From: Vibrio bivalvicida
GTDB taxonomy: Bacteria > Pseudomonadota > Gammaproteobacteria > Enterobacterales > Vibrionaceae
Direction: 5' to 3'
Length of the DNA stretch: 64,000 bases
NCBI RefSeq assembly: GCF_001399455.2
Contig: NZ_LLEI02000024.1
Coordinates: 1-64,000 of the forward strand
Under the pieces are notes generated by a model. That model was not told where the DNA came from. It worked only from the letters and a program-made list of their open reading frames with translations, and ran no database searches. Numbering within the stretch: position 1 is the stretch's first letter; every line of letters begins with the position of its first letter. Positions 1 through 9,605 of the stretch are shown piece by piece. Both the position numbers and the translations under genes were made by a program.

Positions 1-92
1 TTGGATTATCATCAACGAGTGCCCACACAGATTGATAGGTCTATATTTTTAAAGAGCTTCTCTTCTTTGTGATTCGCATCACTTCGGAAGAG
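1..92 (-). promoter_or_regulatory. 16S rRNA operon leader (start of a leftward rrn transcript)
   Basis: Read on the minus strand, this matches the leader that precedes 16S rRNA in Vibrio: a boxA antitermination element GCTCTTTA (50-57), followed by the segment reading CAATCTGTGTGGGCACTCG, which is common in Vibrio rRNA leaders and spacers. The 16S gene itself would lie just left of base 1 and is not in the window. Two promoters of rrn type lie directly upstream (99-126 and 227-254), which supports a leader rather than a 16S-23S spacer. Confidence 0.8.
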
Positions 93-98
93 GCGGCC

Positions 99-126
99 AT
101 TCTAGCGTTTTAAACTTCAGTGTCAA
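99..126 (-). promoter_or_regulatory. rrn promoter P2
   Basis: Minus strand: TTGACA (121-126), a 16-bp spacer, TAGAAT (99-104), then a GC-rich discriminator (GGCCGCC). The 16-bp spacing and GC discriminator are typical of stringently controlled rRNA promoters. Confidence 0.8.
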
Positions 127-226
127 CCACTTTATTAAAAGTTTTTTTCAAGCGTTTCCGCTTAGCTAGTTAGCCTGTCGATTTCGCTTGAACCCTTGCG
201 AGCCCTTGCCCTGTCGACGAGGAGGC

Positions 227-254
227 ATTATAGAGATCGCGCTCACATTGGCAA
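227..254 (-). promoter_or_regulatory. rrn promoter P1 with AT-rich upstream element
   Basis: Minus strand: TTGCCA (249-254), 16 bp, TATAAT (227-232), then GCCTCCTCG as discriminator. Upstream (256-300) is an A/T-rich block that fits an UP element. P1 and P2 are about 130 bp apart, as in other rRNA operons. Fis sites are expected upstream but were not resolved by eye. Confidence 0.8.
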
Positions 255-361
255 GCGTTATTTTGAAAAAATTGCAAAAATAACGATTAACAGGCTAACT
301 TTCGCCCAAAGCCTTATTTATCCAACTTTACCCAACAAGAGCAAACAATATATTCACAGAG

Positions 362-370
362 TTATCCACA
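362..370 (+). other. DnaA-box sequence TTATCCACA
   Basis: A perfect 9-mer match to the DnaA box consensus lies between the cysH terminator and the rrn P1 upstream region. A weaker look-alike (ATATTCACA, 350-358) is just before it. Whether DnaA binds here is inference. Confidence 0.35.
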
Positions 371-389
371 CTTGCCACTTTTCATACAA

Positions 390-418
390 AAAGAAAAGGC
401 CGCAAACGCGACCTTTCT
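390..418 (-). terminator. Terminator of the cysJIH operon
   Basis: Minus strand hairpin with arms AAAGGTCGC / GCGGCCTTT (one G-T pair), loop GTTT, followed by TTCTTTTT. It lies 22 bp past the cysH stop and separates the cys operon from the rrn promoters that fire in the same direction. Confidence 0.75.
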
Positions 419-439
419 ATCTATATATAGAGGGAGAAA

Positions 440-1216
440 CTAAATTCCAGAGCCATCTTGTTCACTATCATCTTCATGAAGACCACATTCACGCTTCAAG
501 CCGAAAAAGCGGGTTTCTTCTTCACTCATACCCGGTTGCCATTTTTTACTCGTGTGAGTATCACCAACAGATAGATATCCTTCATCACGCAGTGGATGGT
601 AAGAAAGGCCATTCTGCTCTAGGTAGTAGTGAACATCCTTATTTGTCCAGTCGATAACAGGCAGAAATTTAAACACACCATTTTGAATCGATAAGATTGG
701 TAGATTTGCTCTTGATTTTGATTGCTCGCGGCGTAAGCCTGAGAACCAAGTTCCAACTTCTAGTTCATCTAACGCTCGCCTCATCGGCTCGACTTTATTT
801 AGTTTGTTGTATTTCTCTATTCCCTCTATACCTTGTTCCCACAGTTTCCCATAACGCGCTTCTTGCCAGTTGGCACTTTCTTTAGCGCGATAGACTTTGA
901 GGTTTAATGTCAATTGTTCACTAAGTTGATCAATAAAGCGGTATGTTTCCGGGAACAGATAACCCGTATCAGTCAAGATGACAGGAATATCTGGTTTTTG
1001 CTCAGTAACGAGGTGCAACGTAACGGCAGCCTGAATACCGAAACTAGAAGAAACCGCAAACTGGCCTTCAAGGTTTTCAAGCGCCCAAGCAACTCTTTGC
1101 TGTGCGGTTAGTACTTCTAACTCTGCATTGATTTGACCAAGCTGGAGTATTTGTTCCGTCTTAGTTAATGAGAGTAGCTGCGCTAACTTTGGTTTAGAAG
1201 CCACAGAATCAAGCAT
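440..1216 (-). CDS. cysH: Phosphoadenosine phosphosulfate (PAPS) reductase
   Basis: CysH reduces PAPS to sulfite and adenosine 3',5'-bisphosphate with thioredoxin as electron donor, in the cytoplasm. The 258-aa product has the SSSFG nucleotide-binding motif near residue 56, the [10 protein letters not shown] segment, and a C-terminal KRECGLHE motif with the catalytic Cys at residue 244. That is its only cysteine; the two CC pairs of APS reductases with a 4Fe-4S cluster are missing, so the substrate is PAPS, in agreement with cysC elsewhere in the window. It is the last gene of cysJIH: its ATG overlaps the cysI stop by 8 bp, which suggests translational coupling. Length is close to the E. coli protein. 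Confidence 0.97.
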   Translation of the reverse strand: MLDSVASKPKLAQLLSLTKTEQILQLGQINAELEVLTAQQRVAWALENLEGQFAVSSSFGIQAAVTLHLVTEQKPDIPVILTDTGYLFPETYRFIDQLSEQLTLNLKVYRAKESANWQEARYGKLWEQGIEGIEKYNKLNKVEPMRRALDELEVGTWFSGLRREQSKSRANLPILSIQNGVFKFLPVIDWTNKDVHYYLEQNGLSYHPLRDEGYLSVGDTHTSKKWQPGMSEEETRFFGLKRECGLHEDDSEQDGSGI

Positions 1217-2945
1217 GTAAGTCCCTCTTCGATACTTTTACCTCTGAGATAATTCCAGCACGGATAGTGAAATCACCAAACCCTTCACCTGTTTCACGTT
1301 CTTGTGCCCAGCGACCAACCAGTTGATCGATCTCTTCAAGTATCTGCTTATCGGTGATGTTCTCTTTATACATCTTTGGTATACGCGTTCCGGCTCGGTT
1401 ACCTCCTAAATGAAGGTTATAACGACCAGGAGCTTTACCCACTAGACCAATTTCGGCCAACATCGCGCGACCACAACCGTTCGGACAGCCAGTCACACGT
1501 AAGATAATATTGTCTTCTTCCGGTAAAGCATGCTTTTCAAGGATAGCTTCTACATCAGTAACAAACTGAGGAAGGAAACGTTCGGCTTCAGCCATCGCAA
1601 GTGGGCAGGTAGGGAAAGCAACACACGCCATAGAGTTCTTGCGTTGCTCGCTCACGCTATCATCGATCAAGCCATGTTCGCGTGCGATCTTCTCAATCTT
1701 GGATTTTTGACTTTTCGAGACACCCGCTACAATTAAGTTTTGGTTGGCAGTCATACGGAAATCACCTTTATGAATCTTGGCAATTTCCGCAACGCCAGTT
1801 TTAAGTGGTTTACCCGGGAAATCCAGTAAACGACCATTCTCTATAAATAGAGCTAAATGATGCTTGCCATCAATACCTTCTACCCAACCAATGCGATCGC
1901 CACGATCAGTAAACTCGTATGGTCGACTTTCAGCAAACTTAACATCAGCGCGTTTTTCCACTTCTGCTTTAAATACATCAATACCAACACGGTCTAGTGT
2001 GTATTTGGTTTTAGCATTCTTACGGTTTGAACGGTTACCCCAATCACGCTGAGTTGTTACTACTGCGGCTGCAACATCAAGTGTTTTCTCTAAGGGAACA
2101 AAACCGAAATCATCAGCACGGCGTGCATAGGTAGAAGTATCACCGTGAGTCATTGCCAATCCACCACCGACAAGGACGTTAAAGCCCACCAGCTTGCCAT
2201 TCTCACCAATCGCAACGAAATTAAGATCATTGGCATGAACATCAACATCATTTTGCGGCGGAATCACTACCGTGGTTTTAAATTTACGTGGAAGATAGGT
2301 CTTGCCTAGGATTGGCTCATCACCCTCAGTTGTCTCAACTTTCTCGCCATCCAGCCAAATTTCTGCGTATGCCTTCGTCTTAGGTAGCAAGTGCTCACTG
2401 ATTTTCTTCGCCCACTGGTAAGCTTCCTGATGCAGCTCTGATTCGATTGGGTTAGTCGTACACAGGACGTTACGGTTAACGTCACCCGCAGTTGCAATTG
2501 AATCAATACCAATGCTATTGAGGGTTTGGTGCATTAACTTAATATTCGGCTTAAGAACCCCGTGAAACTGGAAGGTTTGACGCGTCGTAAGACGAATACT
2601 GCCATATAGTGAGTGGTCTGTTGCAAACTTGTCGATCGCTAGCCACTGCTCTGGACTGATAATGCCACCTGGCATACGCGCACGCAGCATGACATTGTGT
2701 AGCGGCTCCAGTTTTTGCTTAGTACGTTCATTGCGAATATCACGGTCATCTTGCTGATACATACCGTGGAAACGAATTAACTGAAAGTTGTCGGCCGTGA
2801 AACCACCAGTAATTCTATCTTGCAGATCTTGTTCAATCGTACCGCGCAGGAAGTTACTTTGCGTTTTTAGACGTTCGTTATCAGAAAGCTTTCCTAACTC
2901 TTCACCTAGTACAAGCTGCTTATTATTCTCAGTAGAAAAAGTCAT
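1209..2945 (-). CDS. cysI: Sulfite reductase (NADPH) hemoprotein beta subunit
   Basis: CysI carries the siroheme and coupled 4Fe-4S cluster that reduce sulfite to sulfide with six electrons. The 578-aa protein has the ligand cysteines in CVAFPTC (near 440-446) and GCPNGCG (near 485-489), and the sulfite-binding [10 protein letters not shown] segment near residue 121. Electrons come from CysJ, encoded just upstream; the start codon shares one base with the cysJ stop (TAATG), and the 3' end overlaps cysH. Siroheme supply links it to cobA at 26-27 kb. Confidence 0.98.
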   Translation of the reverse strand: MTFSTENNKQLVLGEELGKLSDNERLKTQSNFLRGTIEQDLQDRITGGFTADNFQLIRFHGMYQQDDRDIRNERTKQKLEPLHNVMLRARMPGGIISPEQWLAIDKFATDHSLYGSIRLTTRQTFQFHGVLKPNIKLMHQTLNSIGIDSIATAGDVNRNVLCTTNPIESELHQEAYQWAKKISEHLLPKTKAYAEIWLDGEKVETTEGDEPILGKTYLPRKFKTTVVIPPQNDVDVHANDLNFVAIGENGKLVGFNVLVGGGLAMTHGDTSTYARRADDFGFVPLEKTLDVAAAVVTTQRDWGNRSNRKNAKTKYTLDRVGIDVFKAEVEKRADVKFAESRPYEFTDRGDRIGWVEGIDGKHHLALFIENGRLLDFPGKPLKTGVAEIAKIHKGDFRMTANQNLIVAGVSKSQKSKIEKIAREHGLIDDSVSEQRKNSMACVAFPTCPLAMAEAERFLPQFVTDVEAILEKHALPEEDNIILRVTGCPNGCGRAMLAEIGLVGKAPGRYNLHLGGNRAGTRIPKMYKENITDKQILEEIDQLVGRWAQERETGEGFGDFTIRAGIISEVKVSKRDLHA

Positions 2946-4798
2946 TAGTACACATCCCTTTGATAACGTTTCGCTTTACGTAGTTCGTTAATAAATTCTT
3001 CCGCATCATCGCGTGACAGTTTGCCTTGTTGCTCGGTAACGTGAATCAAGGCTTCATGGACATCTTTCGCCATGCGAGTGGCATCACCACAGACATAGAT
3101 GTAGGCACCTTCTTCAATCCACTGCCAAACTTGCTCGGCATTTTCTAGAATGCGGTGTTGGACATAGACTTTCTCTGCTTGATCACGGCTGAACGCCACA
3201 TCAAGGCGATTTAGCAATCCAGACTTAAGGTACTTCTGCCACTCCACTTGGTAGAGGAAATCTTGAGTAAAGGTACGATCACCGAAGAACAACCAATTTT
3301 TACCTTCTGCATCTCGGTTGTCACGCTCTTGAATAAAGCTGCGGAAAGGCGCAATACCTGTACCTGGGCCAATCATGATTAAGGGGGTGTTGTCATCTTG
3401 AGGTAGCTTGAAGTTATTGTTGTTCTCAACAAAGACTTTCACCTCGCCACCTTCTTCCAAGCGCTGTGATAAGAAGCTCGATGCGCCTCCGTAACGCTTT
3501 TCATCTCCCTTGTCGTATTCAACTAAACCCACTGTTAGGTGAACTTCTTCATCCACTTCACTTTGACTAGATGCAATAGAGTACAGACGTGGAGTTAGAC
3601 GACGTAATAAGCTGATAAGCTCTTCTGCCGATAGCTTAGATTTCTTCTCTGCGAGTACATCAACAACCTGCGTGTTACCTGCGTACTCACGTAATTTGTC
3701 TTTATCTTCCACCAGCTTTTGTAGCTTTTTACTGCCAGATAGTTCTGCAAACTTAGTCACTAGCTGAGGGTTAGCCGCTGTGATCTCAAATTTGCTAACC
3801 AGTGCGCTATGAATCGATAGGCTCTCCCCATCAACTTCAATGCTTTCTACACCTGATAGGCCCGTTTTAGCTAAAATGGCATTAGCGAGATCGCTGCTGT
3901 TTTCAAACCATACGCCTAGCGCATCACCCGGTTGGTAAGTTAAACCTGACTCTTCGAGATCGATCTCTACGTGGCGAACATCTTTACCTGAATCACGGCC
4001 TGTTATTTTTTGGCTCGTCAGCAGCGTCGCTGTATAAGGGTTTTGCTTGTTATAAGGAGAATGTCCTGGTGCCGCTTGGCCTACTGGAAGTTGTACCACC
4101 TCAGCTTCTGCACCAGAAGATAGCGCCTCTTTTACTTTTTCGAGTGCTGACGCACGCCACTCTGCTGCTGGCGCATCATAATCAACATCAAGATCAACAC
4201 GATCGATAAACGGAGTCGCGCCTAGTTTAGACAAGAAAGCATCAAAATCTTTGCCCGTTTGACAGAAGAATTCATAACTCGAATCCCCTAAACCAATCAC
4301 TCCATATTTGAGGTTCGGCAGTTTTGGCGCTTTCTTCGACTGTAAGAATTCATGTAGCTCAATAGCATTATCTGGCGCTTCACCTTCACCATTTGTGGAC
4401 GCTACGAAAATAACATGCGTCTCTTTAGCGAGGTTTTTGCCTTTGTAGTCGCTAGCATCGAATAGCTCTACCGCGATGCCCTGCGCTTTTGCTTGTTGCT
4501 CTAGCGTTTCAGCGACACCTTTGGCGTTACCAGTTTGCGACGCGAAAATAATTGATAGTTTTCCAGCAGGTTTTGCTGCTACTGCGGCAGCCGCTTGATT
4601 AATTGGAGCAGAAGCTGCAGCTGGTTGAGCTTGAGCTAAACCCCAGAAATAACCGCTCACCCAAGCCAACTGCTGCGCTGACAGATCTGTTACTGTCTGT
4701 TGCAGTGAGCTAAGCTGTTGATCGTTAAGAGGAGCAGCGATTGATGGTAATTCTTGTGGTGTGTTTCCTTGAGAGGACACGTTCTTGTTCAAAGACAT
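2945..4798 (-). CDS. cysJ: Sulfite reductase (NADPH) flavoprotein alpha subunit
   Basis: CysJ passes electrons from NADPH through FAD and FMN to CysI. The protein has an N-terminal flavodoxin-like FMN domain (SQTGNAKG near 85-93, [10 protein letters not shown] near 170), an FAD domain (RLYSIASSQ near 410-418), and an NADP-binding half with [12 protein letters not shown] and [10 protein letters not shown] chose the ATG at 4798 (617 aa, MSLNKNV); the frame is open to an ATG at 4819, but neither start has a strong Shine-Dalgarno, so this remains open. It is the first gene of cysJIH; the AT-rich upstream 130 bp is where CysB would be expected to act, but I could not define a site. Confidence 0.96.
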   Translation of the reverse strand: MSLNKNVSSQGNTPQELPSIAAPLNDQQLSSLQQTVTDLSAQQLAWVSGYFWGLAQAQPAAASAPINQAAAAVAAKPAGKLSIIFASQTGNAKGVAETLEQQAKAQGIAVELFDASDYKGKNLAKETHVIFVASTNGEGEAPDNAIELHEFLQSKKAPKLPNLKYGVIGLGDSSYEFFCQTGKDFDAFLSKLGATPFIDRVDLDVDYDAPAAEWRASALEKVKEALSSGAEAEVVQLPVGQAAPGHSPYNKQNPYTATLLTSQKITGRDSGKDVRHVEIDLEESGLTYQPGDALGVWFENSSDLANAILAKTGLSGVESIEVDGESLSIHSALVSKFEITAANPQLVTKFAELSGSKKLQKLVEDKDKLREYAGNTQVVDVLAEKKSKLSAEELISLLRRLTPRLYSIASSQSEVDEEVHLTVGLVEYDKGDEKRYGGASSFLSQRLEEGGEVKVFVENNNNFKLPQDDNTPLIMIGPGTGIAPFRSFIQERDNRDAEGKNWLFFGDRTFTQDFLYQVEWQKYLKSGLLNRLDVAFSRDQAEKVYVQHRILENAEQVWQWIEEGAYIYVCGDATRMAKDVHEALIHVTEQQGKLSRDDAEEFINELRKAKRYQRDVY

Positions 4799-4924
4799 GG
4801 TCTCGACATCCCTATTCATTGCGTGATGATAGATTAACCACTCTCCTTAATAACAAGAAAGAATAGAAGTGAATGTTTTATAACTTTTAGAATTAAAGAA
4901 AGGAGAAGAATTGGCCTAACTCTA

Positions 4925-5155
4925 TTATTTAGCTTCTACTCGGACTTGCTTGAAACCTACCGCCATTGCAGACTTTGACGCAAGGTCTAAGTTCATATAG
5001 TGACACTCTTCACCATGAGAGTCCGTTAACAAAACGAAGCCTCCACGCGCATGACGAAACTCAACGATCCAACAGCCTTCTTGAGCTGATGGCTCTATGA
5101 TGGCTTCAATCAGTTGCTGCTCTCGATAAAGATGTCTAAGTTCATTGATAGTCAT
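4925..5155 (-). CDS. Small conserved-type protein, function unknown
   Basis: This 76-aa protein has a good ribosome site (AAGGAAT) 8 bp before the ATG. It is acidic to neutral, with no signal peptide or membrane segment. The middle reads like a small beta-rich fold (GCWIVEFRHARGGFVLLTDSHGE) and the end is a short helix. I do not recognise the family with certainty. It lies upstream of cysJ in the same direction, 126 bp apart with no hairpin seen between, so some read-through into cysJ is possible. Confidence 0.7.
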   Translation of the reverse strand: MTINELRHLYREQQLIEAIIEPSAQEGCWIVEFRHARGGFVLLTDSHGEECHYMNLDLASKSAMAVGFKQVRVEAK

Positions 5156-5252
5156 GAGATTCCTTTCTCTGGCTAAAACAATATTCCTTGTTAAGCATGG
5201 TCAATCGACAAGAAAGTGCTAAATGAAAAGTCTAAATATAAGTAATAGGTAT

Positions 5253-5284
5253 AAAAAAACGCCGCGTTATAAGGCGACGTTTTA
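5253..5284 (-). terminator. Terminator after the outer-membrane protein gene
   Basis: Minus strand: ACGTCGC / GCGGCGT hairpin with loop CTTATAAC, followed by seven T. It sits 20 bp after the stop of the gene at 5303-5965. Confidence 0.75.
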
Positions 5285-5302
5285 AAAAGCTTTCTGGTTA
5301 GC

Positions 5303-5965
5303 TTAGAATGAGAAATCGGCCCCAACAAAGAAACCATTGGCGAAAATAAATGGCTTACCAAGTTTTGAATCTTCACCTGGCTTAAAAATCTCTTCAGCTT
5401 CAAGATCAATGACTCGATAACCCCCTCGCAACGCAAGAGTGCTACTGCCAAGCGGTAATCGATACTGCAAACCTGCCATCAGGTCAGTACTCTTAATGCC
5501 ACTATTGTTACCAAAGTTCATCTCACCAATAACATCAAGGTTAGTGTTCGGTACGGTTAACTCTGCATAGCCATACCAGGCCCAAATCATTTCATCAAAG
5601 CTCTTAACTGCATTGGTATCTGCATTCACGTATTTAGTATTACTCAAGTCACTAAATGTCATACCCGCATCAAAGTGCATTAAATCATGTTCAAGAATGC
5701 GGTAATACAAAGTAAGGTCCAACTTATTAAACGCCATATAATCGGCATCGACGGTTGAATAGCGAACTCGCGCATCAGGAACATAGCTCACATCATGCTC
5801 TAGCGCGACATAGAAGCTCGGTGTGGTATCACTTTCCCGGCTAACCTCATTCACCTCGGTGTTTGGGAACCACATTTCAGCACCAAACTTAGTGGTTAAA
5901 GATGACTCTGCCAATGCAGACGTAGAAACAACAGCTGCCAGTGCAATTGCGGTTTTTAAACCCAT
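5303..5965 (-). CDS. Outer-membrane beta-barrel protein (TIGR04219-like)
   Basis: The 220-aa precursor starts MGLKTAIALAAVVSTSALA, a clear Sec signal peptide cut near residue 19. The rest alternates polar and aromatic residues in barrel-strand style and ends in FFVGADFSF, an outer-membrane insertion signal with terminal Phe. It resembles the family described as TIGR04219 outer-membrane beta-barrel proteins, whose role is not known. The start at 5965 is preferred because GGAGAG precedes it by 9 bp and because the signal peptide begins there; the frame is open for 19 more codons. It has its own terminator. Confidence 0.8.
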   Translation of the reverse strand: MGLKTAIALAAVVSTSALAESSLTTKFGAEMWFPNTEVNEVSRESDTTPSFYVALEHDVSYVPDARVRYSTVDADYMAFNKLDLTLYYRILEHDLMHFDAGMTFSDLSNTKYVNADTNAVKSFDEMIWAWYGYAELTVPNTNLDVIGEMNFGNNSGIKSTDLMAGLQYRLPLGSSTLALRGGYRVIDLEAEEIFKPGEDSKLGKPFIFANGFFVGADFSF

Positions 5966-6098
5966 GAATGTGACTCTCCGAGTATTAGCGATAGGCAGCC
6001 GACCACTTTGCTGCCTCAGCATAGATAACAGTGGTATGCGACAAATACTAAAGCATATTTGTGCGACTAGCCATTAAGTATTTCGCTTTAGATTGCAA

Positions 6099-6308
6099 TT
6101 ACCTAGGTTGAGCCACATAGGATTTAAAGAACCAAATACCAATTGCAATTACGATAAGCCAAGGCAACAACTTGAATACCGCACCTACCATGCCGAGTAA
6201 CACCATAACCACCAACGAAAACGCAACGCCTGCGAGTACCGTCACCATAGTCACTCCTGTAACCAACAGTGTCGCAGCAAATACCATAATAAAAATCAGT
6301 TCAAACAT
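6099..6308 (-). CDS. pspG: Phage shock protein G, envelope stress membrane protein
   Basis: PspG is an inner-membrane effector of the phage-shock response. The 69-aa product is nearly all hydrophobic, with two membrane segments (about 4-24 and 27-62) and the LLPWLIVIAIGIWFFK stretch shared with E. coli PspG. Position next to dusA is the same as in E. coli. AAGGAG precedes the ATG by 6 bp. A sigma-54-like promoter is at 6339-6355, which fits PspF control. Confidence 0.88.
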   Translation of the reverse strand: MFELIFIMVFAATLLVTGVTMVTVLAGVAFSLVVMVLLGMVGAVFKLLPWLIVIAIGIWFFKSYVAQPR

Positions 6309-6338
6309 ATGATTCTCCTTAGTTTATATAAACTATCT

Positions 6339-6355
6339 ATCACAATACGTGCCAA
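6339..6355 (-). promoter_or_regulatory. Sigma-54-type promoter of pspG
   Basis: Minus strand TTGGCACG-TATT-GTGAT. The -24 half is a perfect match to the consensus TTGGCACG, and the -12 half is weaker (GTGAT against TTGCW) at the correct distance. PspF-dependent sigma-54 promoters are known for psp genes. Confidence 0.65.
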
Positions 6356-6387
6356 ATACTCATAGCCACTTAAAGCATTGAAAAACA

Positions 6388-6432
6388 ACAAATTAAAAAG
6401 AGCGCTCAATTTGAGCGCTCTTTTTAATTTGT
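6388..6432. terminator. Long perfect inverted repeat, dusA terminator
   Basis: Two 22-bp perfect arms around one central base, with GAGCGCTC core and A/T tracts on both sides, so it can terminate in either direction. It lies between the dusA stop and the pspG promoter. Confidence 0.85.
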
Positions 6433-6468
6433 CAATGAGGTAAAATTAACCAAGCATGTAGGTATTTT

Positions 6469-7473
6469 TTACACATTCAATTCTTTGGGGATTTTTGCTA
6501 ATGCCGCTTCAACCACTTCAATACCCGAACCTGGTTTATGCGCATTTTCGCTGATGTAACGACGCCATTGGCGCGCCCCTGGCATGTTTTGGAACAAACC
6601 AAGCATATGTCGAGTGATATGACCTAAGTAAGCCCCGCTCGACAGTTGTTGTTCAATGTATGGGTACATTTCTTCAACCACTTGAGTACGCTTTTTAACT
6701 GGCTTATCTAAACCAAAGATTTGCTGATCGACTTCAGCAAGAATATATGGGTTCTGATACGCTTCACGACCGACCATCACACCATCTAGGTGCTGTAGGT
6801 GTTCTTTGCTCTCTGCTAACGTTTTCACACCACCATTGATGGCAATCGTTAAGTGAGAGAAATCTTGCTTTAGCTGATAGGCACGTGGGTAGTCTAATGG
6901 TGGGATTTCACGGTTTTCTTTCGGGCTTAAGCCAGATAGCCAAGCTTTACGAGCATGAATAGTGAATTGCTCACAGCCGCCTTTCTCAGAAACGATAGAA
7001 ACAAAGTCGGTCAGAAACTCATACGAATCTTGGTCATCGATACCAATACGCGTTTTCACCGTTACAGGCACATCAACCACATCGCGCATTGCAGAAATAC
7101 ATTCAGCCACCAGCTCTGGCTCTGCCATTAAGCACGCACCAAAACGACCATTTTGCACTCGGTCGGAAGGACAGCCCACATTAAGGTTTATCTCATCATA
7201 ACCACGCTCTGCGGCTAACTTAGCACACGTAGCCAAATCCTGAGGGTTCGAACCACCAAGCTGAAGCGCTAGCGGATGCTCTTGCTGGTTATAGGCTAAG
7301 AAATCCCCTTTGCCATGAATGATCGCACCTGTTGTCACCATTTCGGTGTACAGCAGAGTTTCACTGGTTAGTAAACGATGGAAGTATCGACAATGGCGAT
7401 CTGTCCAATCGAGCATGGGCGCAATGGAAAAGCGGTTTGCCGCGTATTTATTGGTTTTATCAATGTTTGTCAT
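6469..7473 (-). CDS. dusA: tRNA-dihydrouridine(20/20a) synthase DusA
   Basis: DusA reduces U20/U20a in tRNA with FMN and NADPH. The 334-aa protein has the FMN barrel start [14 protein letters not shown] (14-27), the catalytic Cys in [12 protein letters not shown] near residue 100, and [17 protein letters not shown] near 173-189. The first 13 residues ([13 protein letters not shown]) are encoded by the island that integrated here; the original start lies at 15095. Codons 14-24 coincide with the 31-bp attachment repeat. The gene is therefore intact in sequence but has a new 5' end, ribosome site (AAAGG) and promoter. Confidence 0.97.
   Translation of the reverse strand: MTNIDKTNKYAANRFSIAPMLDWTDRHCRYFHRLLTSETLLYTEMVTTGAIIHGKGDFLAYNQQEHPLALQLGGSNPQDLATCAKLAAERGYDEINLNVGCPSDRVQNGRFGACLMAEPELVAECISAMRDVVDVPVTVKTRIGIDDQDSYEFLTDFVSIVSEKGGCEQFTIHARKAWLSGLSPKENREIPPLDYPRAYQLKQDFSHLTIAINGGVKTLAESKEHLQHLDGVMVGREAYQNPYILAEVDQQIFGLDKPVKKRTQVVEEMYPYIEQQLSSGAYLGHITRHMLGLFQNMPGARQWRRYISENAHKPGSGIEVVEAALAKIPKELNV
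7404..7434. repeat. attL: 31-bp direct repeat inside dusA
   Basis: This 31-bp sequence recurs exactly and in the same orientation at 15059-15089. It codes for [10 protein letters not shown] of DusA. The 5' part of dusA is a known integration target for tyrosine recombinases, and a broken one starts at 7579. Confidence 0.92.
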
Positions 7474-7578
7474 GACTTAGCCTTTAATAAATGCTGTACA
7501 AATACACAGCAAACTACCTAGAATTATATGGAATTACTTCCGTCAGTCCCCCTATAGTCCCCCTCAGGAGTAGGACAA
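7474..7578. promoter_or_regulatory. Island left end: new dusA promoter region and arm-like repeat
   Basis: Leftward, a TATAAT (7523-7528, minus strand) lies 50 bp before the dusA ATG without a good -35. At 7546-7565 is GTCCCCCTATAGTCCCCCTC, itself a tandem of a 9-mer, and a close copy occurs near the right end (15004-15022). This pattern fits integrase arm-type sites, which is inference. Confidence 0.5.
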
Positions 7579-8649
7579 ATGGCAAGCTATAACATCGAAA
7601 CACGCAAGCTTAGAAACGGTGAACTCAGGTTCAAGGTAACAGTAGTCGTAAAAAAGATTCGCGCATTATACACAGGGAAAGCAAAACTCTAAAAAAGAAA
7701 GCTCTTGCTAATTCATACGGAATGAAACGTGTATCAGAGCTAGAAACTGAAGGTGTGCTAAACAAATTGAAGTCAGTATCCCTTGGAGTTCTTCCTGACC
7801 TCTACATGCATGACAGAGATTGATGGAACAACACAGGACGTACCAAACGTTATGTTATTAAATTTCTTAGAGATTGTGACATCGCAAACATCGAGTCCAA
7901 TTCATTACAAACAAGTGACTTGATAGAGCACTGTAGAATAAGGCGTGCTGCAGGAGCTGGCCTCTCAACTATCTATCATGATATTGCGTACTTAAGAGCA
8001 GTGATGAAAAAAGCAAAACCTGTATTCAACATTGCGCCAAACTTTCAGATCTTTGATGAAGCCGTACCCGTACTAACAGAAATGCAACTGGTCGGTAAAA
8101 GCCAACAACGTACACGTCGCCCTACATCAGAAGAACTAAATAGGTTACGAACTGGGCTTCTAAAAAGGGAAAGCTTTCGGCCTAATGGCCCTACCCGTAT
8201 TCCATTTATTGATATCCTAGATTTTAGCATCCTAACTTGTATGCGAATTGGTGAAGTCTGCTCAATAAGGTGGGAAGATTTAGATCAAGGAAACAAAATT
8301 GTAATAGTAAGAGATAGAAGAGACCCTCGGAAAAAAATCTGGTAATCATATGCTCGTTCCACTGCTCGGAGATTCTTTTGATATAGCAGTGCGGCAACCG
8401 ATGAAAGGAAAACGAATCTTTCCTTACAATTCTCGAAGTGTCACTGCTGGCTTTCAAAGGGTTCGAAATGAGCTTTGCATCGAAAACTTACGCTATCATG
8501 ATTTGAGGCGTGAAGGAGCAAGCCGATTTTTTGAAAAAGGATATTCAATTGAAGAGGTAGCACAAGTAACCGGTCACAAAAACCTAAATGTATTGTGGCA
8601 AGTTTATACTCAATTATTTCCTCACTCATTGCATAAGAAAACGCTCTAA
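7579..8649 (+). pseudogene. Broken tyrosine recombinase (dusA-type integrase)
   Basis: The start is good (ATG at 7579, AGGAG upstream; MASYNIETRKLRNGELRFK). The frame is lost near 7650-7670, resumes as REKSKTLKKKALANSYGMKR, meets an in-frame TGA at 7821-7823, continues through the 7920-8345 block, and shifts again at a run of seven A (8333-8339) before the last 99 codons. Recognisable catalytic parts are Arg in TCMRIGEVCSIRWEDLD, HDLRR (near 8510), GHKNLN and the Tyr in VYTQLFP. A site-specific recombinase of this type would have inserted the island at dusA. With at least two frameshifts and one stop it should be inactive. Confidence 0.9.
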
Positions 8650-8742
8650 ACTTTTGAAATGATTACTTGAGATTGAATCGATTTCTCTCTAGGATTCGTG
8701 TCTCGTGACTTCCCCCTAAGCTAAAACTTAAAAATAGTGTTA

Positions 8743-8748
8743 TATAAT
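8743..8748 (+). promoter_or_regulatory. -10 box just before the sce7726 gene
   Basis: TATAAT ends 5 bp before the ATG at 8754; the matching -35 position is poor. Transcription from it would begin at about the start codon, and no Shine-Dalgarno is visible, so a leaderless mRNA is possible. Confidence 0.4.
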
Positions 8749-8753
8749 TGGCT

Positions 8754-9596
8754 ATGGAATATAGATTACTAGCGAAGCTTTTTAGTAGCTCAGAACTCAA
8801 AAAAATCGCAGCAGGAGACCTCAAGATCTTCAACCGCGTGGGGGAAGTGTTCTCTGAATTTGACTCAGCTAGTTCTATCCCAGAGTTTTATGACACAGCA
8901 TATAGGCTTTTATTAAAGCACTATCGCAACGAATATGTTGTTAAAAATGAGATTGCAAACAAGATACTTCTTGGTCGCCACTCAATGAAAACAACAGCAA
9001 TGATGAGTGAACTTAGGACAGGAAAGAATATAGCTGACTGCGTAATTCTTAACGGTCATTCTACTTGCTATGAAATCAAGACAGAATTTGATTCTCTTGT
9101 GAGATTTCACGATCAGCTTAGCTCCTATTTGAAAGCGTATGACAAGACTTATATCGTCACTCATGCTAACCATTTAGAAGAAGTGTTGGCATTACATGCT
9201 CAAATCCCTCGCTTTGGAGTTATTGAGCTAACAAAGCGGAATAGTTTGAAACCGATAATCACAGCTCCAATTAGTGGTGACTTCGACCCAGAAATTACAT
9301 TTGATACACTCCGCAAACCGGAATATGTACATATTGCAGAGAAAATAGCTGGCAAACTTCCAGAGATGCCTAATTCTCAAGTCTATGAGCACTGTAAAGA
9401 AGTGTATCAGTCTCTCAGCCCTGAAACAGCGAATGATCTTTTTAAGGAAAGCTTAAAGCTCTTTCGTGCCAACGATCACAAATTCATCAACTCACTCCCT
9501 AAATCCCTAAAAAACATAGGTATTAGCTACCAATTTAGCAGACAGGAAAAAAACAATCTCTTATGCTCGCTGATGAATAACACATCTATATGCTAG
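8754..9596 (+). CDS. sce7726 family protein, PD-(D/E)XK nuclease-like
   Basis: The 280-aa protein resembles the family named after Sorangium sce7726, which is found next to sce7725 partners and has no assigned role. A nuclease-like core is visible: an N-terminal Glu in KNEIANKILLGRHS (near 65-78), then IADCVILNGHSTCYEIKTE (near 95-113), giving Asp-x11-Glu-x-Lys as in PD-(D/E)XK folds. No signal peptide or membrane segment. The frame is open to a TTG at 8748, but the ATG at 8754 is the more natural start. It is followed after 9 bp by the sce7725 gene. It is undamaged although neighbouring mobile genes are broken. A defence or toxin role is inference. Confidence 0.8.
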   Translation: MEYRLLAKLFSSSELKKIAAGDLKIFNRVGEVFSEFDSASSIPEFYDTAYRLLLKHYRNEYVVKNEIANKILLGRHSMKTTAMMSELRTGKNIADCVILNGHSTCYEIKTEFDSLVRFHDQLSSYLKAYDKTYIVTHANHLEEVLALHAQIPRFGVIELTKRNSLKPIITAPISGDFDPEITFDTLRKPEYVHIAEKIAGKLPEMPNSQVYEHCKEVYQSLSPETANDLFKESLKLFRANDHKFINSLPKSLKNIGISYQFSRQEKNNLLCSLMNNTSIC

Positions 9597-9605
9597 GAGT
9601 TAAAT

